A DNA stretch of 64,000 bases from Bog-756 sp963745955 (GCA_963745955.1 CAVUZI010000011.1:1054001-1118000); one strand, 5' to 3'; positions 46,738 to 56,722 are shown, counted from the first letter of the stretch. Numbers and translations are program-made. The notes: generated by a model not told the origin, from the sequence alone.

Positions 46738-48282
46738 GTGAATGCTCCGGTTTCGAGCTCGTCGGCGCGGCAAGACACCGGCGGCGCCGGCGCCGGTCCC
46801 GGAGGGACGACCCGGGGTCACTGGTGGATTCTGGTCGTGATCGCCGGAGCGCAGCTCATGGTGGTGCTCGATTCGACGATCATGATCATCGCCCTGCCGT
46901 CGGCCCAGCACGCCCTGGGTTTCTCGAACACCGATCGACAGTGGGTCGTGACGGCGTACACGCTGGCCTTCGGCGGCTTCCTCCTCCTCGGAGGGCGGAT
47001 CAGCGACATGTTCGGCCCGAAACGGACGCTGATGATCGGAGTCGTCGGCTTCGCGCTGGCCTCAGCCATCGGCGGCGCCGCCCAGACAACCCTGATGCTG
47101 ATCGGTGCCCGGGGACTGCAGGGCCTCTTCGGCGCTCTGTTGGCACCGTCGGTGTTATCCATCCTGACGTCGACCTTCACGGACCCACGCGAACGGGGCC
47201 GGGCCTTCGGGATCTACGCGACCATCGCCATCGCCGGCTCGGCATTCGGGCTCATCCTCGGTGGCTTCCTGACCGAATACGTCGATTGGCGCTGGTGCCT
47301 CTACGTCAACCTGCCCATCGCGGCACTGGTGGTCGTGGGAGCCGTCGCCATGATCCCGAACCGCGAAGGACAAAGTGGTGTCCGGCTCGACGTGCTCGGT
47401 GTCATCCTCGGTTGTGGGGGCCTGGTCTCACTCGTCTACGGGCTGGGCGAGGCGGGCACGAGCGGGTGGGGCGCGACCGACGTCATCGTCGCACTCGTCC
47501 TCGCCGGCGTGCTGCTCGCCGCCTTCATACTGTGGCAGAGGAAGGGACCGAATCCGCTCCTCCCGCTGCGGATCCTGCGAAGCCGGAACCGTGCCGGTTC
47601 GTTCCTTACGATCATGCTGGCTGTCACCGCCATGTTCGGCACATTTCTGTTCCTGACGTACCTCCTGCAGACAATCGACCACTACTCGCCGCTCAAGACC
47701 GGAATTGCGTTCCTTCCCCTGTTGGTCCTCAACGGGCTGGCCGCCACGCAGCTGGCCAGCCGCTTGATGCCGTACGTGCGGACACGACTGCTCGTGGTGC
47801 CCGGTCTCCTGCTGTCTGCCGCCGGGTCCGCGCTGTTCACGACCCTGAAACCCGACGCAACCTACGTGACGCACGTGCTGCCGAGCGAGCTCCTCCTCGG
47901 CCTCGGATTGGGACTGGCCATCGTGCCATGCATCAGCACGGCCACCCAGAACGCCGAGCCAAAGGACGTCGGTGTGACCTCGGCCATGACCAACACGTCA
48001 CAGCAGATCGGCGCCTCCATCGGCACCGCGCTGCTCAACACGATCGCGGCCGCCGCCACGACGGCCTATCTGGCCGTCCATGTACTCCATGTACGAGGCG
48101 GGGACGAGCTGGCCAAGGCGACGGTGCACGGGTATGCGACGGCCAGCGCCTGGGCGGCGGGAATCTTCGTCCTGGCCGCACTGATCGCCGGAGTGGTCAT
48201 CAATGCGCATCCGGGGCAGCCGGCCTCGGATGCGCATGACGCGGACGCGAAGGCCGACCTTCTCCCCACCGAGGTCCACTGA
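46738..48282 (+). CDS. MFS transporter, DHA2 (EmrB/QacA-type) drug exporter
   Basis: The product has 514 residues from GTG at 46738. A longer frame exists, but TACCAT (46725-46730) seven bases before this GTG could be a -10 box of a leaderless transcript. Fourteen helices are apparent. Motifs include LMVVLDSTIMIIALPSAQHA (motif D1), GGRISDMFGPKRTLMIG (motif A) and GLQGLFGALLAPSVLSIL. This fits proton-driven 14-helix exporters of drugs or lipids. It follows the patatin gene on the same strand and converges with the barrel-protein gene 26 bp on. Substrate unknown. Confidence 0.85.
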   Translation: MNAPVSSSSARQDTGGAGAGPGGTTRGHWWILVVIAGAQLMVVLDSTIMIIALPSAQHALGFSNTDRQWVVTAYTLAFGGFLLLGGRISDMFGPKRTLMIGVVGFALASAIGGAAQTTLMLIGARGLQGLFGALLAPSVLSILTSTFTDPRERGRAFGIYATIAIAGSAFGLILGGFLTEYVDWRWCLYVNLPIAALVVVGAVAMIPNREGQSGVRLDVLGVILGCGGLVSLVYGLGEAGTSGWGATDVIVALVLAGVLLAAFILWQRKGPNPLLPLRILRSRNRAGSFLTIMLAVTAMFGTFLFLTYLLQTIDHYSPLKTGIAFLPLLVLNGLAATQLASRLMPYVRTRLLVVPGLLLSAAGSALFTTLKPDATYVTHVLPSELLLGLGLGLAIVPCISTATQNAEPKDVGVTSAMTNTSQQIGASIGTALLNTIAAAATTAYLAVHVLHVRGGDELAKATVHGYATASAWAAGIFVLAALIAGVVINAHPGQPASDAHDADAKADLLPTEVH

Positions 48283-48308
48283 GTGGTGGGGCGGCGGGAA
48301 GGTCCTGG

Positions 48309-48851
48309 CTAGTCGCCCTGCCCGCCGTGGCACATCGTCGGGGGAGTGAAGAGGGGTGTCGTGCTCACGGGCTCGGTCGCCGGTGGATCGAGAACGATCC
48401 TGGCGTGGCGGGTCCACCTGTCCTCGCAAGCCAGGAGCGCTTGCTTCTCCGGATCGTGCCTCGAGTTCTTGTCCCCGCCCATCCACAGGTCGACATGGTT
48501 CGTGTTCACACCTCCGCACGGGTCGCACTGGTCCTCGTGGATGAAGTACTTCTTGAGGAAAGGCACGTAGACGATCTGGCACCAGGGACCGTTTAGGTCG
48601 ATGGGCTCCGCGAAGGTGACGGGGTTGCGGTAGGTTCCCACGCCACCGGCCGACCGGTGGATGCAGGGGTGGGCGATCTGGGCGCTGGGCGGCGTGTTGT
48701 CCACCCAGCCGTAGAAGGTCACCCAGTCGGTGGTCGAACCGGCTCGGGGGGCAGCGCCAGGCGCCACACCGGGCGGGGCGGCCGTGAGCACCATGCCGAC
48801 CGCCATGGCCAGAGGCACGATGAACAAGCCGGATCGTGGCCAAATCCTCAT
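48309..48851 (-). CDS. Secreted double-psi-beta-barrel-like protein
   Basis: The 180-residue product has a signal peptide (SGLFIVPLAMAVGMVLTAAP). The mature part reads VTFYGWVDNTPPSAQIAHPC, GGVGTYRNPVTFAEP, YVPFLKKYFIHEDQCDPCGG and NHVDLWMGGD. This pattern of glycine and paired cysteines resembles extracellular DPBB (barwin/expansin-like) proteins known in fungi and actinobacteria. HVDLW and the acidic residues could bind a sugar or metal, but no activity can be claimed. Four or more cysteines probably form disulfides. ATG start; AGGA lies upstream. Confidence 0.65.
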   Translation of the reverse strand: MRIWPRSGLFIVPLAMAVGMVLTAAPPGVAPGAAPRAGSTTDWVTFYGWVDNTPPSAQIAHPCIHRSAGGVGTYRNPVTFAEPIDLNGPWCQIVYVPFLKKYFIHEDQCDPCGGVNTNHVDLWMGGDKNSRHDPEKQALLACEDRWTRHARIVLDPPATEPVSTTPLFTPPTMCHGGQGD

Positions 48852-49212
48852 GGGGCCTTCCTGGTCCTCTCGAACTCCGCAAGCCCGCGGCGGGGATCAA
48901 ATCTATCCCATGGTGGTCCGTGCCGGCGGCTGGTGGTTCGGCCCATTTCTCTCCACCCGAACGACGACCGACCGACGATGGATCCGTGGAAGAATTCAGG
49001 GGCCACATCGAATGTGCCGCCTGAAGTACTCTCGGTGAGAGCCGGATCTAACGGAGAACCGAATGCGTACAGCGTCGACGTCCATGAAGAAAGGAGAGAT
49101 CACCGATCGAAAGGACTTGACGCGCCATGCAAACGATTCACTTACGGAATTCGGCATGCCTACGTTGTAGAGCATCGTGTAGGCGGCGGCCCACGGATGC
49201 CGGCGAGCGTAC
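48852..49212. other. Intergenic region between divergent genes
   Basis: 361 bp separate the barrel-protein gene from the MFS gene at 49213. It includes AT-richer parts (49080-49160), with TTGACG at about 49117 and GTAGAG-like stretches, but no persuasive -10/-35 pair. No coding sequence is supported. Confidence 0.35.
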
Positions 49213-50442
49213 GTGATGGCCGGCGATCACCGCGGCCGTCGTGCCGTCACAACGACCTTCCTGCGGTGGACCTTCTGGCGGGCTGTCTTCCATCGTGGCT
49301 ACGTCCTGGCGTCGAGCCTCTACTTCGTTGTGACCGCGCATCTGTCGGCCTCCCAGCTGTTGGTCCTGGCCACGGTCATGTCGATCACACTGGCGCTGTC
49401 AGACATCCCGCTCGGCGTGTGGTCCGATTCCTTCAGCCGGAAATGGCCGTTGGTGATGGGGCACGCATTCCTGGCCGCGGGCATGATCATGACCGGTCTG
49501 GTCACCTCGTATCCGCTGTTGGTCGTGACCCAGGTTCTGTGGGGCCTCGGGTGGGCGTTCTCGACCGGTGCCGACGTGGCCTGGATAACCGACGAGCTCG
49601 ATCATCCGGGGGCGATGGCCCAGGTTCTGACGGCGCGGGCCCGCTCGGACCTCATCGGCGGTTCTGTAGGCATGGTCGCCATCGGCCTGCTGGCCTGGGC
49701 CCTCGGGCTCGAGACCGCCATCGTCGTCACCGGCGTTGCCATGGCCGCGGTCGGGCTCTCTGTGGCAGTCAGGTTTGTCGAAGACAACTTCACGGCCGTG
49801 ACGGTGGGGAGATGGAAGAGCTCGGTCTCGATCTTCAAGCAGGGACTCAGGCTGTCCCGGCGGGACAGCGACATCTTGTTGGTGTTGATCGCCACCGTCA
49901 TCATCAATGCCGCCGCCATGATTTCCTGGGTCTTCCCGAGACAGCTCGTGAACGAAGGCTTCCCGAGCAATCCGGTGCTCTGGTACACGGCCCTTGGCGT
50001 CCTCTCGTCCCTTGTCGGTGTGCTCGCCTTGCACGTCGTCGGAGCCCGCGTCAACGGTGTGGGCGTGGCCCGGCGAACCTACGCACTCTCGTGCTTCTTG
50101 GGGCTGCTCGGTCTCATCGTCCTGGCCTATGCGCCAACCGCGATCGTCGGGAGTGCCGGCATCCTGTTGGTGACCGGCATCTCGTTCAACGTCACGAGGT
50201 CGATCAGCACGATCTGGGTGAACCGACGTACACCCGGGGAGATTCGAGCCACGATGCACTCCTTCCTGTCTCAGGCGGAGTCGGTCGGGGAGATCGCCGG
50301 TGGCGTTGCCCTCGCGGGCCTGGCCAGGCTCGCCGGGGCCGTTCCGGCCATCGTGGCCGCCGGAGTGCTCATCGCTCTGACCGGTGCGATCGTGGCCAGA
50401 TCCCGCGCCGATCGTCCCGCGTCCCCGCCATCAATCGAATGA
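49213..50442 (+). CDS. MFS transporter
   Basis: The product has 409 residues; GTG 49213 and ATG 49216 are adjacent possible starts. About twelve helices are visible (LLVLATVMSITLALSDIPLG, VMGHAFLAAGMIMTGLVTSY and others). SDIPLGVWSDSFSRKWPLVM contains the loop 2-3 motif A region in an altered form. STGADVAWITDEL in helix 5 is typical of a family of uncharacterised MFS proteins in actinobacteria. Substrate unknown. A DUF-like gene follows 102 bp later on the same strand. Confidence 0.8.
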   Translation: MMAGDHRGRRAVTTTFLRWTFWRAVFHRGYVLASSLYFVVTAHLSASQLLVLATVMSITLALSDIPLGVWSDSFSRKWPLVMGHAFLAAGMIMTGLVTSYPLLVVTQVLWGLGWAFSTGADVAWITDELDHPGAMAQVLTARARSDLIGGSVGMVAIGLLAWALGLETAIVVTGVAMAAVGLSVAVRFVEDNFTAVTVGRWKSSVSIFKQGLRLSRRDSDILLVLIATVIINAAAMISWVFPRQLVNEGFPSNPVLWYTALGVLSSLVGVLALHVVGARVNGVGVARRTYALSCFLGLLGLIVLAYAPTAIVGSAGILLVTGISFNVTRSISTIWVNRRTPGEIRATMHSFLSQAESVGEIAGGVALAGLARLAGAVPAIVAAGVLIALTGAIVARSRADRPASPPSIE

Positions 50443-50544
50443 CTTTGGCCACCGCGTCGAGCAATCCCCAGGGAGACAGAGGTTGTCCGCTGCCCGTCCC
50501 GGAATCCGCTCAGGGGGCGGACGATTTCGGCCGATGGTCCCCTC

Positions 50545-51102
50545 ATGGACATCTCCGGGAACACCATGCGCCGCTGGCTGCGGGAGCTGGGCCCGTTCGG
50601 AGCCGAGACCTGTCTGTTCGCACGGAAACTCGGGGACACCTCCCCGTCATCAGAGCGCCTCTTCGTGCTCGGCACCCCGGACTTCGAACCCTGGCACTTC
50701 GTGGCGCACCTCGGGGAGCAGGCCACCAGATACGGTCGGACGGACCTGGTGCCGACGCTGATGCGCTGGCGGGTTCCGGCCAATGCACCTGCTCACCTCT
50801 CCGTGGGAGTGAACAACGTGGCTCAGGCTTGTCGGCGTGACACCTTCCTGGTGATCGCTCCTGGCGGCGAGGCTCCGGAACTGCTCGAACGGGTGGCCGA
50901 TGCCAAGCGGGTCGGCTCCCGCATCATGAGCATGCACCGCAACCAGATCGACCTGGCCGACCTGTCCCATGAAGCGCTCTCGGTGGACCCGTCGAGAGAC
51001 GAACGGGCCTTCGAGATCACCCAACATGTCGTCACGGACTCTGCGCCGGAGGAGGCCGGCATCCGGCGGTCGAGGTGGATCCGACTCATCAGGCACCCCT
51101 GA
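50545..51102 (+). CDS. Hypothetical cytoplasmic protein
   Basis: The 185-residue product has no signal peptide or membrane segment and no family I recognise. Conserved-looking pieces are RLFVLGTPDFEPWHFVAHLG, LMRWRVPANAPAHLSVGVNN and FLVIAPGGEAPELLERVADA. The composition is that of a soluble globular protein. It follows an MFS gene and precedes the HD-GYP gene by 120 bp, both on the same strand. Confidence 0.6.
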   Translation: MDISGNTMRRWLRELGPFGAETCLFARKLGDTSPSSERLFVLGTPDFEPWHFVAHLGEQATRYGRTDLVPTLMRWRVPANAPAHLSVGVNNVAQACRRDTFLVIAPGGEAPELLERVADAKRVGSRIMSMHRNQIDLADLSHEALSVDPSRDERAFEITQHVVTDSAPEEAGIRRSRWIRLIRHP

Positions 51103-51222
51103 ACATCAGGCTGAACGGGGCAGACCCCGTGCTTCGTGGCGAAGGGCGACACTGCGGCTGAGCAGGGCATCTGCAGGTCGGAGCCCATTCAAGCTGCCGC
51201 TGGATCCTACCGATGAACGTAC

Positions 51223-54200
51223 GTGGGTACTGAGCCTCCCGCGGGTGCACAAGGAGAGTCTCGGGCGGATCGGGAGAACAGCTGGGTCGCGCGTCGCGGT
51301 CTCTCGATCGTGGTCAGCGTTTCGGCATTCCTGTTGCCCGTACTGGTTGCCGTCGCGGCTGCGGTGCTGTTCGTGCACCTGGTGTCGAAGCCACGCTCTG
51401 GTCCCGAGCTCTGGATCTGGTGGGCGCTGGCCATCGTCTCCCCCTGGATCGTGTACGTCGTTGCCGATCGGGTGGCTCGCCGGGTGCTACCCCTTGCCAC
51501 ACTGCTCAAGATGACGCTGGTGTTCCCCGACCATGCCCCGAGCCGACTGGCCGTAGCCCGCCGGGCCGGAAGCACCCGGGGCCTCGCGCGCCAGCTCGAA
51601 CAGTCGCAGGAGGTCGACGCACACGACGATCTGTCCGTGGCCGCCGAGCGCATCCTGGCCCTCGCCGCTTCGCTCAGCAAGCACGATCGCATGACACGCG
51701 GACACTCCGAGCGGGTCCGGGCGCTCACCGACCTCATCGCCGAACAGATCAAACTTCCCCCCGCCGACCGGGACCGACTCCGATGGGCCTCGCTCCTGCA
51801 CGACATCGGCAAGCTCAGTGTTCCGGCGTCGGTGTTGAACAAGCCGGGCAAGCCCGACCAAGACGAGTGGCAGATCCTCCTCAGCCACCCCATCGAGGGC
51901 AAGCGGCTGGTGGCGCCATTGGCCGACTGGCTCGGGCATTGGGCTGCGAGTGTCCCCGAGCATCACGAACGGTACGACGGCAGCGGCTATCCACTGGGTC
52001 TGGCCGGCGAGCAGATTTCGATCGGCGGACGCATCGTGGCCGTCGCCGATACGTACGATGCGATGACCTCGACCCGCTCCTACTCGAGGGCTGCGACCCC
52101 GGCCATGGCCCGGCAGGAACTGACTGCCTGTGCCGGAACCCAGTTCGACCCGGTGGTCGTCCGTGCGTTCCTCGAGGCGTCGGTCGGGCGCCTGCGTGTG
52201 GTCGGAGGCCCGCTGGCCTGGCTCGGAGAGCTCTTCACGCTCAACGGCGTTCCTCAATTGGGACAGATCGTCGGTGCTGCCGGAAGTGCGATCACAGGGC
52301 TCGCGGCGGTGGTCGGGGTGGGCTTGGCCCTCGTGGTCGGGGCTCATCATCCCCCCGTGCACAATGTCGCGGCCGGAATCTCGCCCACCCTGTCAGCCCG
52401 CCCCCGATCGCCGGCAACACGAACAGACCAACCGGCACTGCCGACGAACCACCCGGCACTGCCGACGGACCACCCGGTCGTCGTGTCGAGCAGGAGCGAG
52501 CCCACGGAGCCGACGCACGCCTTTTCGGGAGATCCCACGAGTGGCGGGAACCCCGGAGATCCACCCCCGCCCGCTGTTTCCGTCCCGCCGCCCCCGTCCG
52601 GCTCCGACCCACCCGCCACGAGCCCGGTCAACCCCCTCGCCGTCCCCGGCGCGCCTTCCGGCGTGTCGGCCACGGCCGGGAACGCCGCTGCCACCGTCAC
52701 CTGGCCGGCTCCCGCCTCGGACGGCGGGTCAGCGGTGACCGGCTACACGGCGGTGGCCAGTGACCCGACCACGCCGGCCGACGGTGGCGAGACCTGCAGC
52801 TGGACGACGGGGCCGCTCACCTGCACGGTCACCGGGCTGACCAACGGCGACAGCTACTCGTTCACCGTCCGGGCCACCAACAGCGTCGGGCTCGGTCCCA
52901 GCTCGCCAGCCTCCAACCCGGTCACCCCCGCGACCGTCCCCGGGGCGCCTTCGGGCGTGTCGGCCACGGCCGGGGATGCCGGCGCCACCGTCACCTGGGC
53001 GGCTCCCTCCTCCGACGGTGGCTCAGAAGTGACCGGGTACCGGGTCACCACGTACGCCGGCCTGGTGGCCGAGGCCGTGACCACCGTCGGCAACGTGACG
53101 ACCGATGTGGTCGGCGGCCTGACCAACGGTGACGCCTACTCCTTCACCGTCACCGCCATCAACGGGGTCGGGCTCGGGGCCACCACGGACTTCTCCAACA
53201 CCGTGACTCCGGCAACCGTCCCCGGGGCACCCTCGAGCGTGTCGGCCACCGGGGGTGACGCCGATGCCACCGTCACCTGGACGGCTCCCTCCTCCGACGG
53301 GGGATCACCCGTGACCGGCTACCGGGTCACCACGTACGCCGGCCTGGTGGCCGAGGCCGTGACCACCGTCGGCAACGTGAAGACCGATGTGGTCGGCGGC
53401 CTGACCAACGGCGATACCTACTCCTTCACCGTCACCGCCATCAACGGGGTCGGGCTCGGGGCCACCACGGACTTCTCCAACACCGTGACTCCGGCAACCG
53501 TCCCCGGGGCGCCTTCGAGCGTGTCGGCCACCGGGGGTGACGCCGATGCCACCGTCACCTGGGCGGCTCCCTCCTCCGACGGCGGGTCAGCGGTGACCGG
53601 CTACACGCTGGTGGCCAGTGACTCGACCACGCCGGCCAACGGTGGCGAGACCTGCAGCTGGACCACGGGGCCGCTCAGCTGCACGGTCACCAGTCTGACC
53701 AACGGTGACAGCTACTCGTTCACCGTCCGGGCCACCAACAGCGTCGGGCTCGGTCCCAGTTCGCCAGCCTCCAACCCGGTCACTCCGGCAACCGTCCCCG
53801 GGGCGCCTTCGAGTGTGTCGGCCACCGGGGGTGACGCCGATGCCACCGTCACCTGGGCGGCTCCCGCCTCGGACGGCGGGTCAGCGGTGACCGGCTACCG
53901 GGTCACCACGTACGCCGGCCTGGTGGCCGAGGCCATGACCACCGTCGGCAACGTGACGACCGATGTGGTCGGCGGCCTGACCAACGGCGACACCTACTCC
54001 TTCACCGTCACCGCCATCAACGGGGTCGGACTCGGGGCCACCACGGACTTCTCCAACACCGTGACCCCGGCAACCGTCCCCGGGGCGCCTTCGAGCGTGT
54101 CGGCCACCGGAGGTGACGCCGATGCCACCGTCACCTGGGCGGCTCCCGCCTCGGACGGCGGGTCAGCGGTGACCGGCTACACGGTGGTGGCCAGTGACTC

Positions 54201-55545
54201 GACCACGCCGGCCAACGGTGGCGAGACCTGCAGCTGGACCACGGGGCCGCTCACCTGCACGGTCACCGGCCTGACCAACGGCGACACCTACTCGTTCACC
54301 GTCTGGGCCACCAACAGTGTCGGGCTCGGTCCCAGTTCGCCAGCCTCCAGCCCGGTCACCCCCGCGACCGTCCCCGGGGCACCTTCGGGCGTGTCGGCCA
54401 CAGCCGGGGATGTCAGCGCCATCGTCACCTGGACGGCTCCCGCCTCGGACGGCGGGTCCCCGGTGACCGGCTACACGGTGGTGGCCAGTGACTCGACCAC
54501 GCCGGCCAACGGTGGCGAGACCTGCAGTTGGACCACGGGGCCGCTCACCTGCACGGTGACCGGTCTGACCAACGGTGACACCTATTCCTTCGCGGTGGGG
54601 GCGACCAACAGTGTCGGGCTCGGTCCCGCCTCACCTGGGTCCAACACCGTGACTCCGGCAACCGTCCCCGGGGCGCCTTCGGGCGTGTCGGCCACGGCCG
54701 GGAACGCCGACGCCACCGTCACCTGGACGGCTCCCGCCTCGGACGGCGGGTCAGCGGTGACCGGCTACACGGTGGTGGCCAGTGACTCGACCACGCCGGC
54801 CAACGGCGGCGAGACCTGCAGCTGGACGGCTGGGCCGCTCACCTGCATGGTGACCGGTCTGACCAACGGTGACACCTACTCCTTCACCGTCTGGGCCCTC
54901 AATGGCATCGGCCTCGGTCCCAGCTCGCCCGGCTCGAACCCGGTCACCCCCCTCACCGTCCCCGGGCCGCCTTCGGGCGTGTCGGCCACGGCCGGGGATG
55001 TCAGCGCCACCGTCACCTGGACGGCTCCCGCCTCGGACGGCGGGTCAGCGGTGACCGGCTACACGGTGGTGGCCAGTGACTCGACCACGCCGGCCAACGG
55101 CGGTGAGACCTGCAGCTGGACAACCGGACCGCTCACCTGCACGGTGACCGGTCTGACCAACGGTGACAGCTACAGCTTCACTGCAACTGCCGTGAGCGCG
55201 GTCGGTCAAGGGGCCACGTCCACTACGTCGAACGCGGTCATCCCGGGCACGGTTCCCGATCCGCCCACCATCTCCCTGGCCACGCCAGGAATTGCCAGCG
55301 CCATGATCACCTGGATCCCGCCGATCTCTGACGGCGGTGCACCCGTGACCTCGTACACGGTGGTCGCCGGTGACGTGACCATGCCGGCCAACGGCGGTCA
55401 GACCTGCACCTGGACGGCCGGACCGCTCACCTGCACCGTCACAGGTCTCACCGCCGGGGACGTCTACGTGTTGGGCGTATCGGCGACCAACGACGTCGGG
55501 ACCAGCACCACCGTCATTTCGGGATTGATCACGCCGCTACCGTGA
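51223..55545 (+). CDS. HD-GYP phosphodiesterase fused to ten extracellular FN3 repeats
   Basis: The product has 1,440 residues with a GTG start. Two helices (~28-52, ~66-86) precede a cytoplasmic HD-GYP domain (~135-310) with MTRGHSERVRALTD, LLHDIGKLSVP, HHERYDGSGYPLGL and ADTYDAMTSTRSYS, all expected metal and signature residues. HD-GYP enzymes usually break down cyclic di-GMP. A third helix (~354-376, AITGLAAVVGVGLALVVGAH) leads outside to a Pro/Thr-rich spacer, then from ~474 ten FN3 repeats of ~95 residues, each starting with VPGAPS or similar. By topology the FN3 array is extracellular and could sense matrix or surface. Fusion of this kind is not one I know. Confidence 0.85.
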   Translation: MGTEPPAGAQGESRADRENSWVARRGLSIVVSVSAFLLPVLVAVAAAVLFVHLVSKPRSGPELWIWWALAIVSPWIVYVVADRVARRVLPLATLLKMTLVFPDHAPSRLAVARRAGSTRGLARQLEQSQEVDAHDDLSVAAERILALAASLSKHDRMTRGHSERVRALTDLIAEQIKLPPADRDRLRWASLLHDIGKLSVPASVLNKPGKPDQDEWQILLSHPIEGKRLVAPLADWLGHWAASVPEHHERYDGSGYPLGLAGEQISIGGRIVAVADTYDAMTSTRSYSRAATPAMARQELTACAGTQFDPVVVRAFLEASVGRLRVVGGPLAWLGELFTLNGVPQLGQIVGAAGSAITGLAAVVGVGLALVVGAHHPPVHNVAAGISPTLSARPRSPATRTDQPALPTNHPALPTDHPVVVSSRSEPTEPTHAFSGDPTSGGNPGDPPPPAVSVPPPPSGSDPPATSPVNPLAVPGAPSGVSATAGNAAATVTWPAPASDGGSAVTGYTAVASDPTTPADGGETCSWTTGPLTCTVTGLTNGDSYSFTVRATNSVGLGPSSPASNPVTPATVPGAPSGVSATAGDAGATVTWAAPSSDGGSEVTGYRVTTYAGLVAEAVTTVGNVTTDVVGGLTNGDAYSFTVTAINGVGLGATTDFSNTVTPATVPGAPSSVSATGGDADATVTWTAPSSDGGSPVTGYRVTTYAGLVAEAVTTVGNVKTDVVGGLTNGDTYSFTVTAINGVGLGATTDFSNTVTPATVPGAPSSVSATGGDADATVTWAAPSSDGGSAVTGYTLVASDSTTPANGGETCSWTTGPLSCTVTSLTNGDSYSFTVRATNSVGLGPSSPASNPVTPATVPGAPSSVSATGGDADATVTWAAPASDGGSAVTGYRVTTYAGLVAEAMTTVGNVTTDVVGGLTNGDTYSFTVTAINGVGLGATTDFSNTVTPATVPGAPSSVSATGGDADATVTWAAPASDGGSAVTGYTVVASDSTTPANGGETCSWTTGPLTCTVTGLTNGDTYSFTVWATNSVGLGPSSPASSPVTPATVPGAPSGVSATAGDVSAIVTWTAPASDGGSPVTGYTVVASDSTTPANGGETCSWTTGPLTCTVTGLTNGDTYSFAVGATNSVGLGPASPGSNTVTPATVPGAPSGVSATAGNADATVTWTAPASDGGSAVTGYTVVASDSTTPANGGETCSWTAGPLTCMVTGLTNGDTYSFTVWALNGIGLGPSSPGSNPVTPLTVPGPPSGVSATAGDVSATVTWTAPASDGGSAVTGYTVVASDSTTPANGGETCSWTTGPLTCTVTGLTNGDSYSFTATAVSAVGQGATSTTSNAVIPGTVPDPPTISLATPGIASAMITWIPPISDGGAPVTSYTVVAGDVTMPANGGQTCTWTAGPLTCTVTGLTAGDVYVLGVSATNDVGTSTTVISGLITPLP
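52640..55540 (+). repeat. Array of ten fibronectin-III-coding repeats
   Basis: Repeat units of ~285-290 bp begin with GTCCCCGGGGCGCCTTCG-like sequence. Two subtypes occur: one has VASDSTTPANGGETCSWTTG with paired cysteines, the other VTTYAGLVAEAVTTVGNV without cysteines. Order by eye: Cys, non, non, Cys, non, Cys, Cys, Cys, Cys, then a diverged Cys unit. Long tracts are nearly identical in DNA, so copy number may vary among strains. Confidence 0.85.
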
Positions 55546-55630
55546 TCCCGGCCGAAGTTGACCGGGTCGGGGACCGCCATCGACACCCGCGGGTTGCCCG
55601 GGGCGAAACCCGGACGGGATCAAGGACAGG

Positions 55631-56473
55631 TCAGTCGGGAGCCCCCGACGGGGGCTGGAACGGGGGCCGGGACGTCTCGGCGGGGAGCGTGTCCGCGGAG
55701 ATCTTCCAGGCCTGCCGGATGGTGGCACCACCGTCGACGACGATCGTCTGGCCGGTGATGCGGGCGGCGAGATCTGACGACAAGAACAGCACCGCGTTGG
55801 CGACGTCCTTGGCCCGGGGAGCGATCAGCGGGTTGATGTCGTCCACCGCCCAGATCCCTTCGGGCTGATCGTCGTTGCCGGTTCCGACGTTGCCGGGCGC
55901 CACGGTGTTGACCCTGATCCCGTGACGCCCCAACTCATAGGCGAACGACTTGGCCAGCGAGATCACCCCGGCTTTGGCGGCGCCGTAGGGGGCGTGATAG
56001 GCGGCGGCGACCGTCCCGTCCACCGAGGTCAGTGCCACCATCGACCCACCCGTACCCTGGCGCACCATCTGCTGGCCTACCGACTGGAAGAGGGTGAAGA
56101 CCTGGGTCAGATTGTTGTCGATCGCCCAGTGCCATTCATCGGGGGTCACATCCCCGACCGCGTTCCAGGTGGCGCCCCCGATGATGTCGACGCAGACATC
56201 GATGCCCCCGAGCAGGTCGATGGCCGTGCCGATTGCCCGGGCCACCTGATCGCGCCGGGTCATGTCGGCGACGATCGGGTGGGCGACGCCCCCGGCGTCC
56301 TCTATCTCTGCCACGATGGAGGCCGCCCGCCCGCGGTCGATGTCGATGCAGGCGACGGCTGCCCCCGCCGCGGCCAGGGTCAAGGCGGTATGTCGCCCGT
56401 GACCCGCCCTCCCCGGGAGAGAGCCGGCCCCCGAGACGACGGCCCGCTTGCCACCAAGACCAAGATCGATCAC
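55631..56473 (-). CDS. Short-chain dehydrogenase/reductase (SDR)
   Basis: The 280-residue protein has the Rossmann glycine motif in KRAVVSGAGSLPGRAGHGRH (the TGxxxGxG is unusual, with an insertion), VACIDIDRGRA for cofactor choice, ALTSVDGT with the Ser, and AYHAPYGAAKAGVISLAKSF with Tyr and Lys. TGQTIVVDGGATIRQAW is the typical end. DIDRG suggests NAD. Substrate unknown. It converges with the HD-GYP gene and diverges from aldehyde dehydrogenase. Confidence 0.85.
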   Translation of the reverse strand: MIDLGLGGKRAVVSGAGSLPGRAGHGRHTALTLAAAGAAVACIDIDRGRAASIVAEIEDAGGVAHPIVADMTRRDQVARAIGTAIDLLGGIDVCVDIIGGATWNAVGDVTPDEWHWAIDNNLTQVFTLFQSVGQQMVRQGTGGSMVALTSVDGTVAAAYHAPYGAAKAGVISLAKSFAYELGRHGIRVNTVAPGNVGTGNDDQPEGIWAVDDINPLIAPRAKDVANAVLFLSSDLAARITGQTIVVDGGATIRQAWKISADTLPAETSRPPFQPPSGAPD

Positions 56474-56722
56474 ATCCCCACCTCCACGCTCGGGTCGAGA
56501 GCACGCTCACCTCCAACCGTTCGTTCATAGTGGCAGGTCCGCGAGACCGCGCACCTCGGGGAGTCGGTCACAAAGGACAGAGTTCCTCGGCCCTGCCGGT
56601 ACCGGAGTGCCAAGGGACTTTCGGCCCTACTCGCTTCCCTGCTCCGTTCGTAGCCTGAAAGCAGAGACCGGTGCGTCCGTTTACGCCCGGTCCGACAATC
56701 GGGCCGAAGCAAGGAGCCAACC

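Noticed and set aside
46824..48239. A 471-codon alternative frame within the DHA2 transporter
   Set aside because: Arg/Pro-rich frame typical of high-GC shadows; the transporter frame has 14 helices and motif A.
48657..50840. A 727-codon plus-strand ORF spanning the barrel-protein, MFS and hypothetical genes
   Set aside because: It is an alternative frame across several well-supported genes, with no membrane helices or domains.
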